Part shown: in pieces, positions 51,403 to 61,227 of the stretch
Layout of the letters: each line of letters opens with the position of its first letter
Numbering within the stretch: the first letter of the stretch is position 1
Assembly (NCBI RefSeq): GCF_003336875.1
Contig: NZ_QGNJ01000001.1
Coordinates: 310,001-374,000, forward strand
DNA from: Oleisolibacter albus
Lineage (GTDB): Bacteria > Pseudomonadota > Alphaproteobacteria > Azospirillales > Azospirillaceae
Direction: 5' to 3'
DNA length: 64,000 nt
Program-made: the position numbers and the translations under genes
The notes under the pieces: generated by a model
What the model saw: the letters and a program-made list of their open reading frames with translations, nothing else
Database searches by the model: none
Told to the model about the DNA's origin: nothing

Positions 51403-52812
51403 ATGTCTGACATCTCCAAAGTCTTCGACCTGATCAAAGAGCATGACGTCAAGTACGTCGACTTCCGCTTCACCGACCCGAAGGGCAAGCTGCAGCATAC
51501 GGCGCAGCACATCTGCACGGTGAACGAGGATATGTTCACCGACGGCGTCATGTTCGACGGGTCCTCGATCGCCGGCTGGAAGGCGATCAACGAGTCGGAC
51601 ATGATCCTGATGCCGGATGCCTCGACCGCCGTCATGGACCCGTTCGCGGCCCAGCCGCTGCTGACCATCTTCTGTGACGTGTACGAGCCCTCCACCGGCC
51701 AGCCCTACAAGCGCGATCCGCGCTCCATCGCCAAGGCCGCCGAGAAGTACATGGCTTCCGCCGGCATCGGTGACACCGCCTATTTCGGCCCCGAGGCCGA
51801 GTTCTTCGTCTTCGACGACGTGAAGTTCGAAGTCTCGATGAACAAGGTGATGTACGAGTTCGACAGCGAGGAAGGCCCCTACACCTCCAGCAAGGCCTAT
51901 GAGGGCGGCAATCTGGCCCACCGCCCGGCGGTGAAGGGCGGCTATTTCCCCGTGGCCCCGGTCGACAGTGCCCAGGATCTGCGCGCCGAGATGCTGACCG
52001 TTCTGGGCGACATGGGCGTCGAGATCGAGAAGCACCACCACGAGGTCGCCGCCTCGCAGCACGAGCTGGGCGTGAAGTTCGGCACGCTGGTGAAGATGGC
52101 CGACGGCATGCAGCTGTTCAAGTATGTGGTCCACAACGTGGCCCACAGCTACGGCAAGACCGCCACCTTCATGCCGAAGCCGGTCTTCGGCGACAACGGC
52201 TCGGGCATGCACTGTCACCAGTCGATCTGGAAGGACGGCAAGCCCCTGTTCGCCGGCTCCGGCTATGCCGACCTGTCGGACACCGCGCTGTACTATATCG
52301 GCGGCATCATCAAGCATGCCCGCGCCCTGAACGCCTTCACCAACCCGACCACCAACAGCTACAAGCGTCTGGTGCCGGGCTACGAAGCCCCGGTGCTGCT
52401 GGCCTATTCCAGCCGCAACCGCTCGGCCTCCTGCCGCATCCCCTATGTCAACAGCCCGAAGGGCAAGCGCGTCGAGGTCCGTTTCCCCGACCCGGCCGCC
52501 AACCCCTATCTGGCGTTCGCCGCCATGCTGATGGCCGGCCTCGATGGCATCCAGAACAAGATCCATCCGGGCGATGCCATGGACAAGAACCTGTATGACC
52601 TGCCGCCGGAGGAGCTGAAGGACATTCCGACCGTCTGCCGCTCGCTGCGCGAGGCCATGGAGAACCTGGCCGCCGACAATGAGTTCCTGAAGAAGGGCGA
52701 CGTGTTCACCGAGGACATGATCAACTCCTACATCGATCTGAAGATGGAAGAGGTCCTGGCCTTCGAGACCTCGCCGCACCCGATCGAGTACAAGATGTAC
52801 TACAGCGTCTGA
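51403..52812 (+). CDS. glnA: Glutamine synthetase type I
   Basis: 469-residue dodecameric enzyme that makes glutamine from glutamate, ammonia and ATP. Signatures: [62 protein letters not shown] and the adenylylation site Tyr398 in [10 protein letters not shown], so it is a GSI-beta enzyme controlled by GlnE. GAGG precedes the ATG. Co-expressed with glnB, whose product regulates its adenylylation. Confidence 0.98.
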   Translation: MSDISKVFDLIKEHDVKYVDFRFTDPKGKLQHTAQHICTVNEDMFTDGVMFDGSSIAGWKAINESDMILMPDASTAVMDPFAAQPLLTIFCDVYEPSTGQPYKRDPRSIAKAAEKYMASAGIGDTAYFGPEAEFFVFDDVKFEVSMNKVMYEFDSEEGPYTSSKAYEGGNLAHRPAVKGGYFPVAPVDSAQDLRAEMLTVLGDMGVEIEKHHHEVAASQHELGVKFGTLVKMADGMQLFKYVVHNVAHSYGKTATFMPKPVFGDNGSGMHCHQSIWKDGKPLFAGSGYADLSDTALYYIGGIIKHARALNAFTNPTTNSYKRLVPGYEAPVLLAYSSRNRSASCRIPYVNSPKGKRVEVRFPDPAANPYLAFAAMLMAGLDGIQNKIHPGDAMDKNLYDLPPEELKDIPTVCRSLREAMENLAADNEFLKKGDVFTEDMINSYIDLKMEEVLAFETSPHPIEYKMYYSV

Positions 52813-52858
52813 TCGACCCGCGGGTCCATCTGGGTCCGCACCGGTCAGCCGGCATCAG

Positions 52859-52886
52859 CCCCCGCCGTTCGCCGGCGGGGGTTTTT
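52859..52886 (+). terminator. Rho-independent terminator of glnBA
   Basis: Perfect 9-base stem CCCCCGCCG/CGGCGGGGG with a 5-base loop, followed directly by TTTTT. It lies 47 bases past the glnA stop. Confidence 0.9.
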
Positions 52887-52933
52887 GCTGTTTGCCCCTT
52901 GCGCACTGCCGCCACCGGGATCATTCCTTGCCC

Positions 52934-53209
52934 ATGCGCTCGAGAACCCGCCGCTCCTTGCTGCCCGGCCTTGCCGCCCTCGCCGTCCTGGCCGCCAGCC
53001 TCGCTGTTGCCAGCCTGCCAGCCCGCGCCCAGCAGGCCGAGGCCAAGGATGCCGCCCGGCTGGCCAGCTGCACGCCGGGCAAGGTGGAGACCATGAAGCG
53101 GGTCAATGGCCGCACGCCGGAAATCATCTACAAGATCGCCTGCACCGGCCAGAAGGACATGTTCGTGCTGATCCAGTGCCGCGACCGCATCTGCACGGTT
53201 CTGCGCTGA
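52934..53209 (+). CDS. Small secreted protein
   Basis: 91 residues with a twin-basic signal peptide (RSRTRRSLLPGLAALAVLAASLAVASL, cleavage after ARA about residue 33). The mature part has four cysteines (SCTPG, IACTG, QCRD, ICTV), probably two disulfides, so it should fold in the periplasm. Start at 52934 is a guess; the frame is open from 52892 and neither has a strong ribosome site. No function recognised. It lies between the glnA terminator and the iron-uptake pair. Confidence 0.65.
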   Translation: MRSRTRRSLLPGLAALAVLAASLAVASLPARAQQAEAKDAARLASCTPGKVETMKRVNGRTPEIIYKIACTGQKDMFVLIQCRDRICTVLR

Positions 53210-53298
53210 CGGGACCGTGTGCCCGGCGGCCGGCCCCACCTGTGCCGCACCGAACACAGTGCGCTGGCTTCATGATCTTGCCTCTCCCGGACACTATT

Positions 53299-53317
53299 GC
53301 GACTGATTATCATTTCT
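53299..53317 (+). promoter_or_regulatory. Fur-box-like site upstream of the TonB receptor
   Basis: Thirteen of 19 positions match the Fur consensus, with an unbroken 11-base core TGATTATCATT (53304-53314). It is 48 bases before the receptor start, where a repressor would block transcription. Best placed of the three Fur-like sites in the window. Confidence 0.7.
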
Positions 53318-53364
53318 GTTAGGCGACGCTTCTTTCCCGATGGACTTGAAGGCGCCTGCGAACC

Positions 53365-55533
53365 ATGCGGCAGACAATACGACTGAATGCCACCCGTCCC
53401 CTGCTCCGCTGCGGCACCGCCCTGCTGGCGGTCCTGGCCGCCGGCCCGGCCCTGGCCCAGGCCGATGCGGCCATCGAAGAAGTGGTGGTGACGGCGGCAC
53501 GCACGCCGGTGCCCGTGTCCGCCCTGCCCTATTCGGTGACGCTGATCGACAAACAGGCGCTCGACACCCAGGTGGCCATCAGCGGCAATGTCATCGAAAG
53601 CCTGTCGCAGTTCGTCCCCTCCTTCTCTCCGGGCCGGCAGAAACTGACCGGAGCCGGCGAGACCTTCCGTGGGCGCAAGCCGGTCTATCTCGTCGACGGG
53701 GTGCCGCAGTCGAACCCGCTGCGCGACGGCTCGCGTGAGGGCTTCACCATCGATCCCATCGCCATCGAACGGGTGGAGGTGATCGCCGGCGCCAACGCCC
53801 TGCAGGGGCTGGGCGCCACCGGCGGCCTGATCAATTTCGTCACTCGCAAGCCGGCCACGGACGGGACCTGGACCACCAAGGCCGAACTGCAGGTCACCAG
53901 CGACGATGATTTCTCCGATGACGGTCAGGGCTACCGCATGGCCGCCGTCACCAGCGGCCAGATCGGCAGGATCGACATCACCGCCGCCGGAGCGCTGGAA
54001 ACCCGTGGCCTGTTCTTCGACGCCAATGGCCGCGCCATCGCCGTGGACGACACCCAGGGCGATCTGATGGACAGCAAAAGCTGGAACGGCTTCCTGAAGC
54101 TGGGCTGGACCATCGACGACGAGCGGCGCCTGCAGCTGATGGGCAACGCCTTCACGCTGAAAGGCGATCAGGATTACGTGGCCCAGGCCGGCAACCGTGC
54201 CGCCAACCTGCCCGCCACCAGCATCCGCGGGACGCCCCAGGGCGATGCCGTCAGCAACCGGGTGCGCACCGCCAGCCTGGACTATACCGACGAGGCATTC
54301 CTGGGCGGCCGGCTGACCGGCCAGGCCTTCTACCAGAATTTCCGTGCCATCTATGGCGGTCTGTCCGACCAGACCTTCCGGCTGGCACCGGGACAGCTGA
54401 TCTTCGACCAGTCTGCCAACCATTCCGAAAAGATCGGCACCAAGCTGACCCAGAGCTGGACCAACATCGCCGGCACCGGAATCGGCATCACCGCCGGGCT
54501 GGACTGGCTGCACGACAAGACCTACCAGGACCTGGTGCAGACCGGCCGCAAATGGGTCCCGGAGACCACCTTCAACGAGGTGGCGGGCTTCGTGCAGCTG
54601 GACAAGGACCTGTTCGACAAGCGGCTGCACCTGACCGGCGGTGTACGCCAGGATCATGCCTCGCTGGACGTGCCGACCTACACCACCTTGAATTTCTACG
54701 GACCGCAGACAGTCCAGGGCGGCGAGCCCTCCTTCGACAAGACCCTGTTCAATGCCGGCGCCGTGGTGCGGCCGCTGGACGGGGTGTCGGTCTATGTCTC
54801 CTTCGCCCAGGGCTTCGGCCTGCCCGACGTGGGCCGTGTGCTGCGCGGTGTCAACATTCCCAACCAGCGGGCCGATGATCTGGTCGATCTCAGCCCCATC
54901 GTGACCAACAATCTGGAAATCGGCGGCGAGTACACGCTGGACAGCCTTACACTGGGCGCCGCCCTGTTCCGCAGCACCGCCAAGCTGGGCAGCCTGCTGG
55001 TGCGCCAGGCCGGCAGCGACGTCTACAATGTGCAGCGCGAACGCACCCGTATCCGCGGCCTGGAACTGCGCGCCAGTTATGCGGTGACGCCGGACTGGCA
55101 GGTGGGCAGCAGCCTCTCGGTCATGGAGGGGCGCCGCGACAGCAATGGCGACGGCAAGGTTGATACCGATCTCGACGGCCCGAACATCGCCCCCGACCGG
55201 CTGAATGGCTGGGTCGAGGGCACCATTGCCCAGGACTGGACCCTGCGTCTGCAGGGCGCCTGGCTGATGCAGCGGGATTTCGAGGGGCCGGGCATCGCCG
55301 CCGCCAACCAGCAGGCCAATGACTTCCAGGGGTATGCCTTGTTCGACGCGGCCGTGGGCTATCAGGGCACCATCGCCGGCCAGAATCTGGGCGCTTTCAC
55401 CCTGTCCATCCAGAACCTGCTGGACCGCCAGTACATCACCTATATCTCCGACACCGACCGGGCCACGGACAATCTGCGCTTCTTCGCCGGGCGCGGACGC
55501 ACCCTGACTCTGCGCTGGACCCGGGATTTCTGA
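53365..55533 (+). CDS. TonB-dependent outer membrane receptor (siderophore type)
   Basis: 722 residues. Signal peptide to about residue 32 (LLAVLAAGPALAQA), a TonB-box-like AIEEVVVTAAR (about 36-46), plug domain with YLVDGVPQSN and VEVIAGANALQGLGATGGLINFVT, then a 22-strand barrel ending in the aromatic C-terminus TLRWTRDF. The plug and length fit ferric-siderophore receptors rather than vitamin B12 or sugar receptors; the substrate is not evident. It is followed 4 bases later by a PepSY membrane protein, a typical partner, and preceded by a Fur-like box. Confidence 0.93.
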   Translation: MRQTIRLNATRPLLRCGTALLAVLAAGPALAQADAAIEEVVVTAARTPVPVSALPYSVTLIDKQALDTQVAISGNVIESLSQFVPSFSPGRQKLTGAGETFRGRKPVYLVDGVPQSNPLRDGSREGFTIDPIAIERVEVIAGANALQGLGATGGLINFVTRKPATDGTWTTKAELQVTSDDDFSDDGQGYRMAAVTSGQIGRIDITAAGALETRGLFFDANGRAIAVDDTQGDLMDSKSWNGFLKLGWTIDDERRLQLMGNAFTLKGDQDYVAQAGNRAANLPATSIRGTPQGDAVSNRVRTASLDYTDEAFLGGRLTGQAFYQNFRAIYGGLSDQTFRLAPGQLIFDQSANHSEKIGTKLTQSWTNIAGTGIGITAGLDWLHDKTYQDLVQTGRKWVPETTFNEVAGFVQLDKDLFDKRLHLTGGVRQDHASLDVPTYTTLNFYGPQTVQGGEPSFDKTLFNAGAVVRPLDGVSVYVSFAQGFGLPDVGRVLRGVNIPNQRADDLVDLSPIVTNNLEIGGEYTLDSLTLGAALFRSTAKLGSLLVRQAGSDVYNVQRERTRIRGLELRASYAVTPDWQVGSSLSVMEGRRDSNGDGKVDTDLDGPNIAPDRLNGWVEGTIAQDWTLRLQGAWLMQRDFEGPGIAAANQQANDFQGYALFDAAVGYQGTIAGQNLGAFTLSIQNLLDRQYITYISDTDRATDNLRFFAGRGRTLTLRWTRDF

Positions 55534-55537
55534 GCCC

Positions 55538-56632
55538 ATGGCCGGCGCCCCGCGTCCCATGGTCCTGATCCGCAGCCTGCACGCCTGGGCCGGCCTGCTG
55601 CTGTGTCTGCTGATCGCCGCCATCGCCCTGTCCGGTACCCTGCTGACGGCGCGCCCGTTATGGCGGCAGCTGGCCTATGCCGAGCAGGCCCGGCCCTGGA
55701 CCGCGCCCGACGCCGCCGGACTGGGCCGGGAGGCGGAGCGGGTGGCGGCCCTGTTCGCAGGCGAAGTGCGCGGCCTGCGCCCGCCCGACCCGGACTTCGC
55801 CGGCTGGGAGGTGATGCTGAAGGATGGTGGCGGCGCCCTGGTCGACGCCGAAACGCTGGCCGTCGTGTCGCGCTGGGACAGGGGCGGCACACTAATGGAC
55901 TGGCTGTTCCAGCTCCATCATTACCTGCTGCTGGGCAAGGGTGGGGAACTGGTGGTCGGCACGCTGGGGCTGACAGTGCTTGTGTTCATCGGCACCGGTA
56001 TCGCCCTCTGGACCAGTTGGCCGGGCCGCCACAGCTACCGGCCCTGGCCGAAGACCGGACGGCGGCGGGGACTGCTGGACTGGCACCGGGATTTCGGCAC
56101 GCTGCTGACGCCGTTGCTGCTGCTGACCGCCATCACCGGCGTTTCGCTCTGCTTCGGGCCGGCGGCGCGGGCCATTCTGGGCGTGCTGCCGGCGGGCAGC
56201 GTGGTGGCCGCCCCGCCTCCCGCCCCCGCATCACCCGGTCCGGGCTGGGCCGCAGCCACGGCGGAAGCCATGCGTCAGTTCCCCGCCGCCAGCATCCGCC
56301 GGATCGGCCCGGCGCCGGACGGGGTCCTGACCTTCCGCCTGCGCCAGCCGGCGGAATGGCACCCCAACGGCCGAACCGTCGTGCGCATCGACACCACGAC
56401 CGGCACCCTGCTGGAGCGCACGGACGCCCTGGCCCAGCCGCGCGGCGAGCGGATCTACAACACCGTCTATCCGCTGCATGGAGGCTTCGTCGGCGGCCTG
56501 CCCTGGCGCCTGGCCATAGGCCTGACCGGACTGGTGCTGGCCGGGCTTTCCCTGACCGGTGGCTGGTGCTTCCTGAAGATGCAGCTGTCGCGGCGCCAGG
56601 CGGTGGCCCGCCGGGTCAAAGCGGGCGTTTGA
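55538..56632 (+). CDS. PepSY-associated transmembrane (iron-regulated) protein
   Basis: 364 residues, four membrane helices (about 10-32, 138-160, 182-205, 328-352) with two PepSY-like periplasmic segments. Conserved histidines in RSLHAWAGL, FQLHHYLLLGK, LDWHRDFG and YPLHGGFVGG are those of the PepSY_TM/PiuB-type group, which probably bind heme and pass electrons to reduce ferric siderophores. It is translated with the TonB receptor (4-base gap). The last 17 bases overlap a convergent gene. Confidence 0.9.
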   Translation: MAGAPRPMVLIRSLHAWAGLLLCLLIAAIALSGTLLTARPLWRQLAYAEQARPWTAPDAAGLGREAERVAALFAGEVRGLRPPDPDFAGWEVMLKDGGGALVDAETLAVVSRWDRGGTLMDWLFQLHHYLLLGKGGELVVGTLGLTVLVFIGTGIALWTSWPGRHSYRPWPKTGRRRGLLDWHRDFGTLLTPLLLLTAITGVSLCFGPAARAILGVLPAGSVVAAPPPAPASPGPGWAAATAEAMRQFPAASIRRIGPAPDGVLTFRLRQPAEWHPNGRTVVRIDTTTGTLLERTDALAQPRGERIYNTVYPLHGGFVGGLPWRLAIGLTGLVLAGLSLTGGWCFLKMQLSRRQAVARRVKAGV

Positions 56633-57002
56633 ACGCCTTGGCCAGGGATTTCAGCGCCTCGGCCTGATCGCCCTCATCGGCGGGTGCCGCCGGGGATGCC
56701 CCAGGATTGCCCATGCGGGCGATGATGGCGTCCAGCATCTGCGGCGGCAGCTTCTTCGGCCCGGCACTGCGGGGACTGGGGCTGGCCGCCGCGGGCGGTG
56801 CGGCGCGGCCGCCGGCACCGCTGCCGGCCATACGGGCGATGGCACTGCCGGTGATGGCCTTCAGGAAGGGCCGGCACAGGCCACGCAGCAATTGCTCGTC
56901 ATCCAGCGCCCAGGCCATCAGCACGCGCTGGGCCTGGCTGCGGCTGCCCTGGGCCACGGTCAACGCTTCGCGGATCTTGAGCGTGACATAGGTTTCGCTC
57001 AT
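56616..57002 (-). CDS. Uncharacterised 128-residue protein
   Basis: N-terminal half is helical (TYVTLKIREALTVAQGSRSQ, then AWALDDEQLLRGLCRPFLKA), then a Gly/Ala/Pro linker, then a short helix KLPPQMLDAIIARMG. No signal or membrane segment. GAGGGG lies before the ATG. Its 3' end overlaps the PepSY gene by 17 bases, convergent. The N-terminal domain looks conserved among Azospirillum-like bacteria from memory; function unknown. It lies just downstream of mfd on the same strand. Confidence 0.75.
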   Translation of the reverse strand: MSETYVTLKIREALTVAQGSRSQAQRVLMAWALDDEQLLRGLCRPFLKAITGSAIARMAGSGAGGRAAPPAAASPSPRSAGPKKLPPQMLDAIIARMGNPGASPAAPADEGDQAEALKSLAKAFKRPL

Positions 57003-57104
57003 GGCGCGCCCCTCATTTGCTGCGGCCTCCAGGGTAACGGAGGGGACGGGGGACGCAAAAGGATATTCTCCGTCCGCACCGTCCGGTCATGTGCCGTCAC
57101 GGGG

Positions 57105-60100
57105 TCACCGCCGCCAGCGCGGCGGCCCCTTGCGCGACTTCACCAGCGGCACGTTGGTGGGCGGAACCGGCGGCGGCGGGGGCGGCGGCGCCAGCTTCTC
57201 CGTCGGCGCCTGCCCCGCCGCCATCTGGGCCATGGCCTGCATCAGGGTGCGCACGCCGGCCATCCGCGTCTCCGGGCTGTCCCAGGGCCGCAGCACCACC
57301 AGCTTATGGTCGGGCCGCAGCTTGGCAGTGCCCGCCTGCCCCTGCAGGAATTCCACCAGCCGGGCCGGATTCTTGAAGCTGTTGTCGCGGAAGCCCATGA
57401 CGGCGCCCTTGGGCCCGGCATCCAGGGTGGCGATGCCGGCTTCCTTGCACAGCCGCTTGATCTCCACCAGCTTCAGCAGGTTGTCCACCTCCTCCGGCAG
57501 CGGGCCGAAGCGGTCGATCAGCTCGGCGGCGAAGCTGTCGATCTCGGCCCGGTCGGCCAGATCGGCCACGCGGCGGTACAGCGTCAGCCGGATGCCCAGA
57601 TCGGCCACATAGCCCTCCGGGATCAGCACCGGCATGCCCAGATTGATCTGCGGCGTCCAGCCGGCCTGCTCGGCCTCGCCGGCCTCGGCCCGGCCCTCGC
57701 GGGCGGCGGCCACGGCCTCCTCCAGCATCTGCTGGTACAGCTCGACACCCACCTCCTTGATATGGCCGGACTGCTCCTCGCCCAGAAGGTTGCCGGCGCC
57801 ACGGATATCCATGTCGTGGCTGGCCAGCTGGAAGCCGGCACCCAGACTGTCCAGCGTCTCGATGACGTGGAGGCGCTGCTGTGCCGTAGTCGACAGCACC
57901 GTGCGCGGCTGATAGGTCAGATAGGCGTAGCCGCGCACCTTGGCGCGGCCGACGCGGCCCCGGATCTGATAGAGCTGGGCCAGACCGAACAGGTCGGACC
58001 GGTGGACGATCATGGTATTGGCGCTGGGGATGTCCAGGCCGGACTCGATGATGTTGGTGGCCAGCAGTACGTCGTACTTGCCGTCGTCGAAGGCCGTCAT
58101 CACGTCCTCCAGCTCCGACGCGGCCATCTGGCCGTGGGCCGTGATCAGCTTGACCTCCGGCACCAGCTCCTCCAGCGCCCGCTGGACCTTGGCCAGATCC
58201 TCGACCCGCGGGCAGACATAGAAGCTCTGGCCGCCGCGGTAATGCTCGCGCAGGATGGCCTCGCGGATCACCACCGGGTCATAGGGCAGCACGAAGGTGC
58301 GCACGGCCAGCCGGTCCACCGGCGGCGTGGCGATGACCGACAGCTCGCGCACGCCGGACAGGGCCAGTTGCAGCGTGCGCGGGATCGGCGTGGCCGTCAG
58401 CGTCAGCATATGCACGTCAGCGCGCAGCTCCTTCAGCCGCTCCTTCTGCTTGACGCCGAAATGCTGTTCCTCATCGACGATGACCAGCCCCAGCCGCTTG
58501 AAATCCACGCCCTTGCCCAACAGGGCATGGGTGCCGACGACAATGTCCACGGTGCCGTCGGACAGGCCCTGCTTCACCAGGCTCTGTTCCTTGCCCGTGA
58601 CCATGCGCGACAGCTGGCCCAGCCGCACCGGCAGGCCCTGGAAGCGCTGCTCGAAGGTGCGGTAATGCTGGCGGGCCAGAAGCGTGGTCGGCACCACGAC
58701 CGCCACCTGCATGCCGGCCATCACAGCCAGGAAGGCGGCGCGCAGCGCCACCTCGGTCTTGCCGAAGCCCACATCACCGCAGATCAGCCGGTCCATGGGC
58801 TTGCCGCCGCCCAGATCGCCGATGACATCCTCGATGGCGTGCAGCTGGTCGTCGGTTTCGGCGAAGGGGAAGCGGGCGCAGAACTCGTCCCAGGCACCGT
58901 CCGGGACAGTGATGGCATCGGCCCGGCGCAGCGCCCGCTCGGCGGCGATGCGCAGCAGGGCTGCGGCCATGTCCTTCAGCCGCTTCTTGACCCGCGCCTT
59001 GCGCGACTGCCAGCCCACACCGCCCAGCTTGTCCAGCTGGGTCGCCGCCTCTTCGCTGCCGAAGCGCGACAGCACCTCGATGTTCTCGACCGGGACATAG
59101 AGCTTGTCCCCACCCTCATAGAGAAGGCGCAGACAGTCATGGGGGGCGCCGCCGACGGTCAGCGTCTCCAGCCCGTCATAGCGGCCGATGCCGTGATCCA
59201 CATGCACCACCAGATCGCCGGGATTCAGCCCCGCCGCCTCGGAAATGAAGTTGGCCGCCCGCCGCTTGCGCTTCGACCCGGCCCGCACCAGCCGGTCACC
59301 CAATATGTCCTGCTCGGTGATGACGGCCAGTCCCGGCGCGGTGAAGCCATGGTCCAGCGGCAGCACCACCAGGGCGATGGTCGTGCGCGGCAGCCCACCC
59401 ACCGCCTCCCAGGCCTCCACAGCCTTGATGCGGTCGATGCCATGCTCCTTCAGCACCGAGGCCAGACGGTCGCGGGCGCCAGCGGAATAGCCGGCGATGA
59501 CCACACGGCGCTCCTCGGCCAGCAGCCCGTCCACATGCTGGCGCAGCACGTCGAAGACATTGACCCCGGACTGCACGCGGGCATCGGCGAAGTCGCGGCC
59601 ACGCCGGCCGCCGGCATCGGCCAGATCGCGGTTGCCGGTCTCGCCCTCCACCGCGGCGAAGGGGGACAGCTGGCCAACGGCCCGCACCGCCAGATGCAGA
59701 TCCCATCCGTCCCCGCCGAGGAACAGGCTGCCGGTGGGCACGGGCCGGTAGACCGGATTGCCCGACTTCTTTTCCGCCTCCTGCAGGGTGCGGCGGGCAG
59801 TGTAGAAATCCTCGATCTGGGACAGGCGCTGGTCGCGCGCCTCCTCCACATTGGCATCCAGCGTCACCGAGGCGTGGGGCAGATAGTCGAACAGTGTCTC
59901 CAGCCCCGGATGGAACAGCGGCAGCCAATGTTCCATGCCGGCATGTTTGCGCCCGGCGCTGACGGCCTCATAGAGCGGGTCCTCGCCCGTCACCGCCCCG
60001 AACAGCTCGCGGTAGCCGGTGCGGAAGCGCTGCACCGACATCTCGTCCAGGAACACCTCGGACATGGGCGTCAGCTGGAAGCCGTCACGCTTCTCCGTGG

Positions 60101-60716
60101 TCAGCTGGGTCATGGGATCGAAGGTGCGGACGCCGTCGAGATCGTCGCCGAACAGATCCAGACGCAGCGGCTCGGCCGTTCCCGGCGGATACAGGTCGAT
60201 GATGCCGCCGCGGATGGCGAACTCACCCGGCTCGCGCACCGTCTGCGCCCGCACATAGCCGTTCTGGCTGAGGAAGCGCTGCAACTCCGCCAGATTGATG
60301 CGCTCGCCCACCGTGGCGCTGAAGCTGGCATTGCGGAAGGCCAGCCGCGGCGGCACCTTCTGCAGCGCCGCGTTCACCGTGGTGATGACCAGCAGCGGCC
60401 GCCCCGGCTGGGCTGGGCGCAGCAGCCGTGTCAGCGCCTCGATCCGCCGGGCCACGATCTCGCCATTGGGGGAGACGCGGTCATAGGGCAGGCAGTCCCA
60501 GGCCGGGAACGGCACCACCTCGATCTCCGGCGCGAAGAAGCCCACCGCCTCCGCCAGCCGTGCCGCCCGGGCATCGTCGGTGGCGATGTGCAGCAGGCTG
60601 CCGCCCTTGCGCGCCAGCGCCGCCAGCAGGCGGGCATCCTGTCCGTCGGGCGCCCCGGCGATCAGCAGACGGCGGGGCTGGCCCAGATTGAGGGCGATAT
60701 CGGGCGTGGGGATCAC
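57105..60716 (-). CDS. mfd: Transcription-repair coupling factor Mfd
   Basis: 1203 residues; releases stalled RNA polymerase and recruits UvrA. UvrB-like N-terminal domains, the RNA polymerase-interacting (CarD-like) domain GDLVVHVDHGIGRYDGLETL (about 500), the RecG-like translocase with Walker A GDVGFGKT (near 650) and DEEQHFG (near 747), and the TRCF C-terminal domain. Residues about 1185 onward end in a Pro-rich, basic tail. The start is GTG with a weak ribosome site. It lies divergent from the sdhE side, as usual in alphaproteobacteria. Confidence 0.97.
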   Translation of the reverse strand: MIPTPDIALNLGQPRRLLIAGAPDGQDARLLAALARKGGSLLHIATDDARAARLAEAVGFFAPEIEVVPFPAWDCLPYDRVSPNGEIVARRIEALTRLLRPAQPGRPLLVITTVNAALQKVPPRLAFRNASFSATVGERINLAELQRFLSQNGYVRAQTVREPGEFAIRGGIIDLYPPGTAEPLRLDLFGDDLDGVRTFDPMTQLTTEKRDGFQLTPMSEVFLDEMSVQRFRTGYRELFGAVTGEDPLYEAVSAGRKHAGMEHWLPLFHPGLETLFDYLPHASVTLDANVEEARDQRLSQIEDFYTARRTLQEAEKKSGNPVYRPVPTGSLFLGGDGWDLHLAVRAVGQLSPFAAVEGETGNRDLADAGGRRGRDFADARVQSGVNVFDVLRQHVDGLLAEERRVVIAGYSAGARDRLASVLKEHGIDRIKAVEAWEAVGGLPRTTIALVVLPLDHGFTAPGLAVITEQDILGDRLVRAGSKRKRRAANFISEAAGLNPGDLVVHVDHGIGRYDGLETLTVGGAPHDCLRLLYEGGDKLYVPVENIEVLSRFGSEEAATQLDKLGGVGWQSRKARVKKRLKDMAAALLRIAAERALRRADAITVPDGAWDEFCARFPFAETDDQLHAIEDVIGDLGGGKPMDRLICGDVGFGKTEVALRAAFLAVMAGMQVAVVVPTTLLARQHYRTFEQRFQGLPVRLGQLSRMVTGKEQSLVKQGLSDGTVDIVVGTHALLGKGVDFKRLGLVIVDEEQHFGVKQKERLKELRADVHMLTLTATPIPRTLQLALSGVRELSVIATPPVDRLAVRTFVLPYDPVVIREAILREHYRGGQSFYVCPRVEDLAKVQRALEELVPEVKLITAHGQMAASELEDVMTAFDDGKYDVLLATNIIESGLDIPSANTMIVHRSDLFGLAQLYQIRGRVGRAKVRGYAYLTYQPRTVLSTTAQQRLHVIETLDSLGAGFQLASHDMDIRGAGNLLGEEQSGHIKEVGVELYQQMLEEAVAAAREGRAEAGEAEQAGWTPQINLGMPVLIPEGYVADLGIRLTLYRRVADLADRAEIDSFAAELIDRFGPLPEEVDNLLKLVEIKRLCKEAGIATLDAGPKGAVMGFRDNSFKNPARLVEFLQGQAGTAKLRPDHKLVVLRPWDSPETRMAGVRTLMQAMAQMAAGQAPTEKLAPPPPPPPVPPTNVPLVKSRKGPPRWRR

Positions 60717-60840
60717 GGGCGGAACTCGAGGGATGCGGGCAGGACGGCCTAACTAATAGGCATGCCGGCCACGGGGGCAAGGACCACGGGGGCGGACCAC
60801 ACCCATGCACCGTGGTATTTCTCGGCAGATTGCCGCAGCA

Positions 60841-61113
60841 TCAGGCGTAGCGGTGCTGTTGCAGCAGGGCCATGACCGGGGTGTCGTGCTCGGCCGGCAC
60901 CGGCAGCCGACCCAGGATCCAGTCATAGACATCCGGGTCCTGTTCCAGCAGCAGACGCTCATAGGCATCCACATCGGCCTCGCCCAGGCTGGGCAGGTGC
61001 TTTTCGGCGAAGCTGCCCATCAGCAGGTCCATCTCCTTGGTGCCGCGATGCCAGCTGCGGAAGATCAGGCGCTTGCGCCGCGGATCCAGGGTGGTTTCGA
61101 CAATCTCGGACAT
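60841..61113 (-). CDS. sdhE: FAD assembly factor SdhE (succinate dehydrogenase)
   Basis: 90 residues, five-helix SdhE/SDHAF2 fold that helps flavinylate SdhA. The signature RGxxE is present as HRGTKEMDLLMGSFA (about 22-36), followed by YERLLLEQDPDVYDWILGR. The start at 61113 has GGAG five bases upstream; a much longer open frame upstream is antisense to recG and not coding. It is placed between mfd and recG in the common alphaproteobacterial order. Confidence 0.95.
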   Translation of the reverse strand: MSEIVETTLDPRRKRLIFRSWHRGTKEMDLLMGSFAEKHLPSLGEADVDAYERLLLEQDPDVYDWILGRLPVPAEHDTPVMALLQQHRYA

Positions 61114-61227
61114 GGGCGCTCCGGCGGGGGAAAGGGGATAAGGTTCGCATGGCGCGTGAAGCCGCGACCGGCATACGATATAGAACCGCCTCCCGCTGCT
61201 GTCAGCCGTCTCGACCCCGATCCGCCC

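Noticed and set aside
56892-60752. A 1286-codon open frame opposite mfd
   Set aside because: Antisense mirror of mfd without any recognisable domain or ribosome site.
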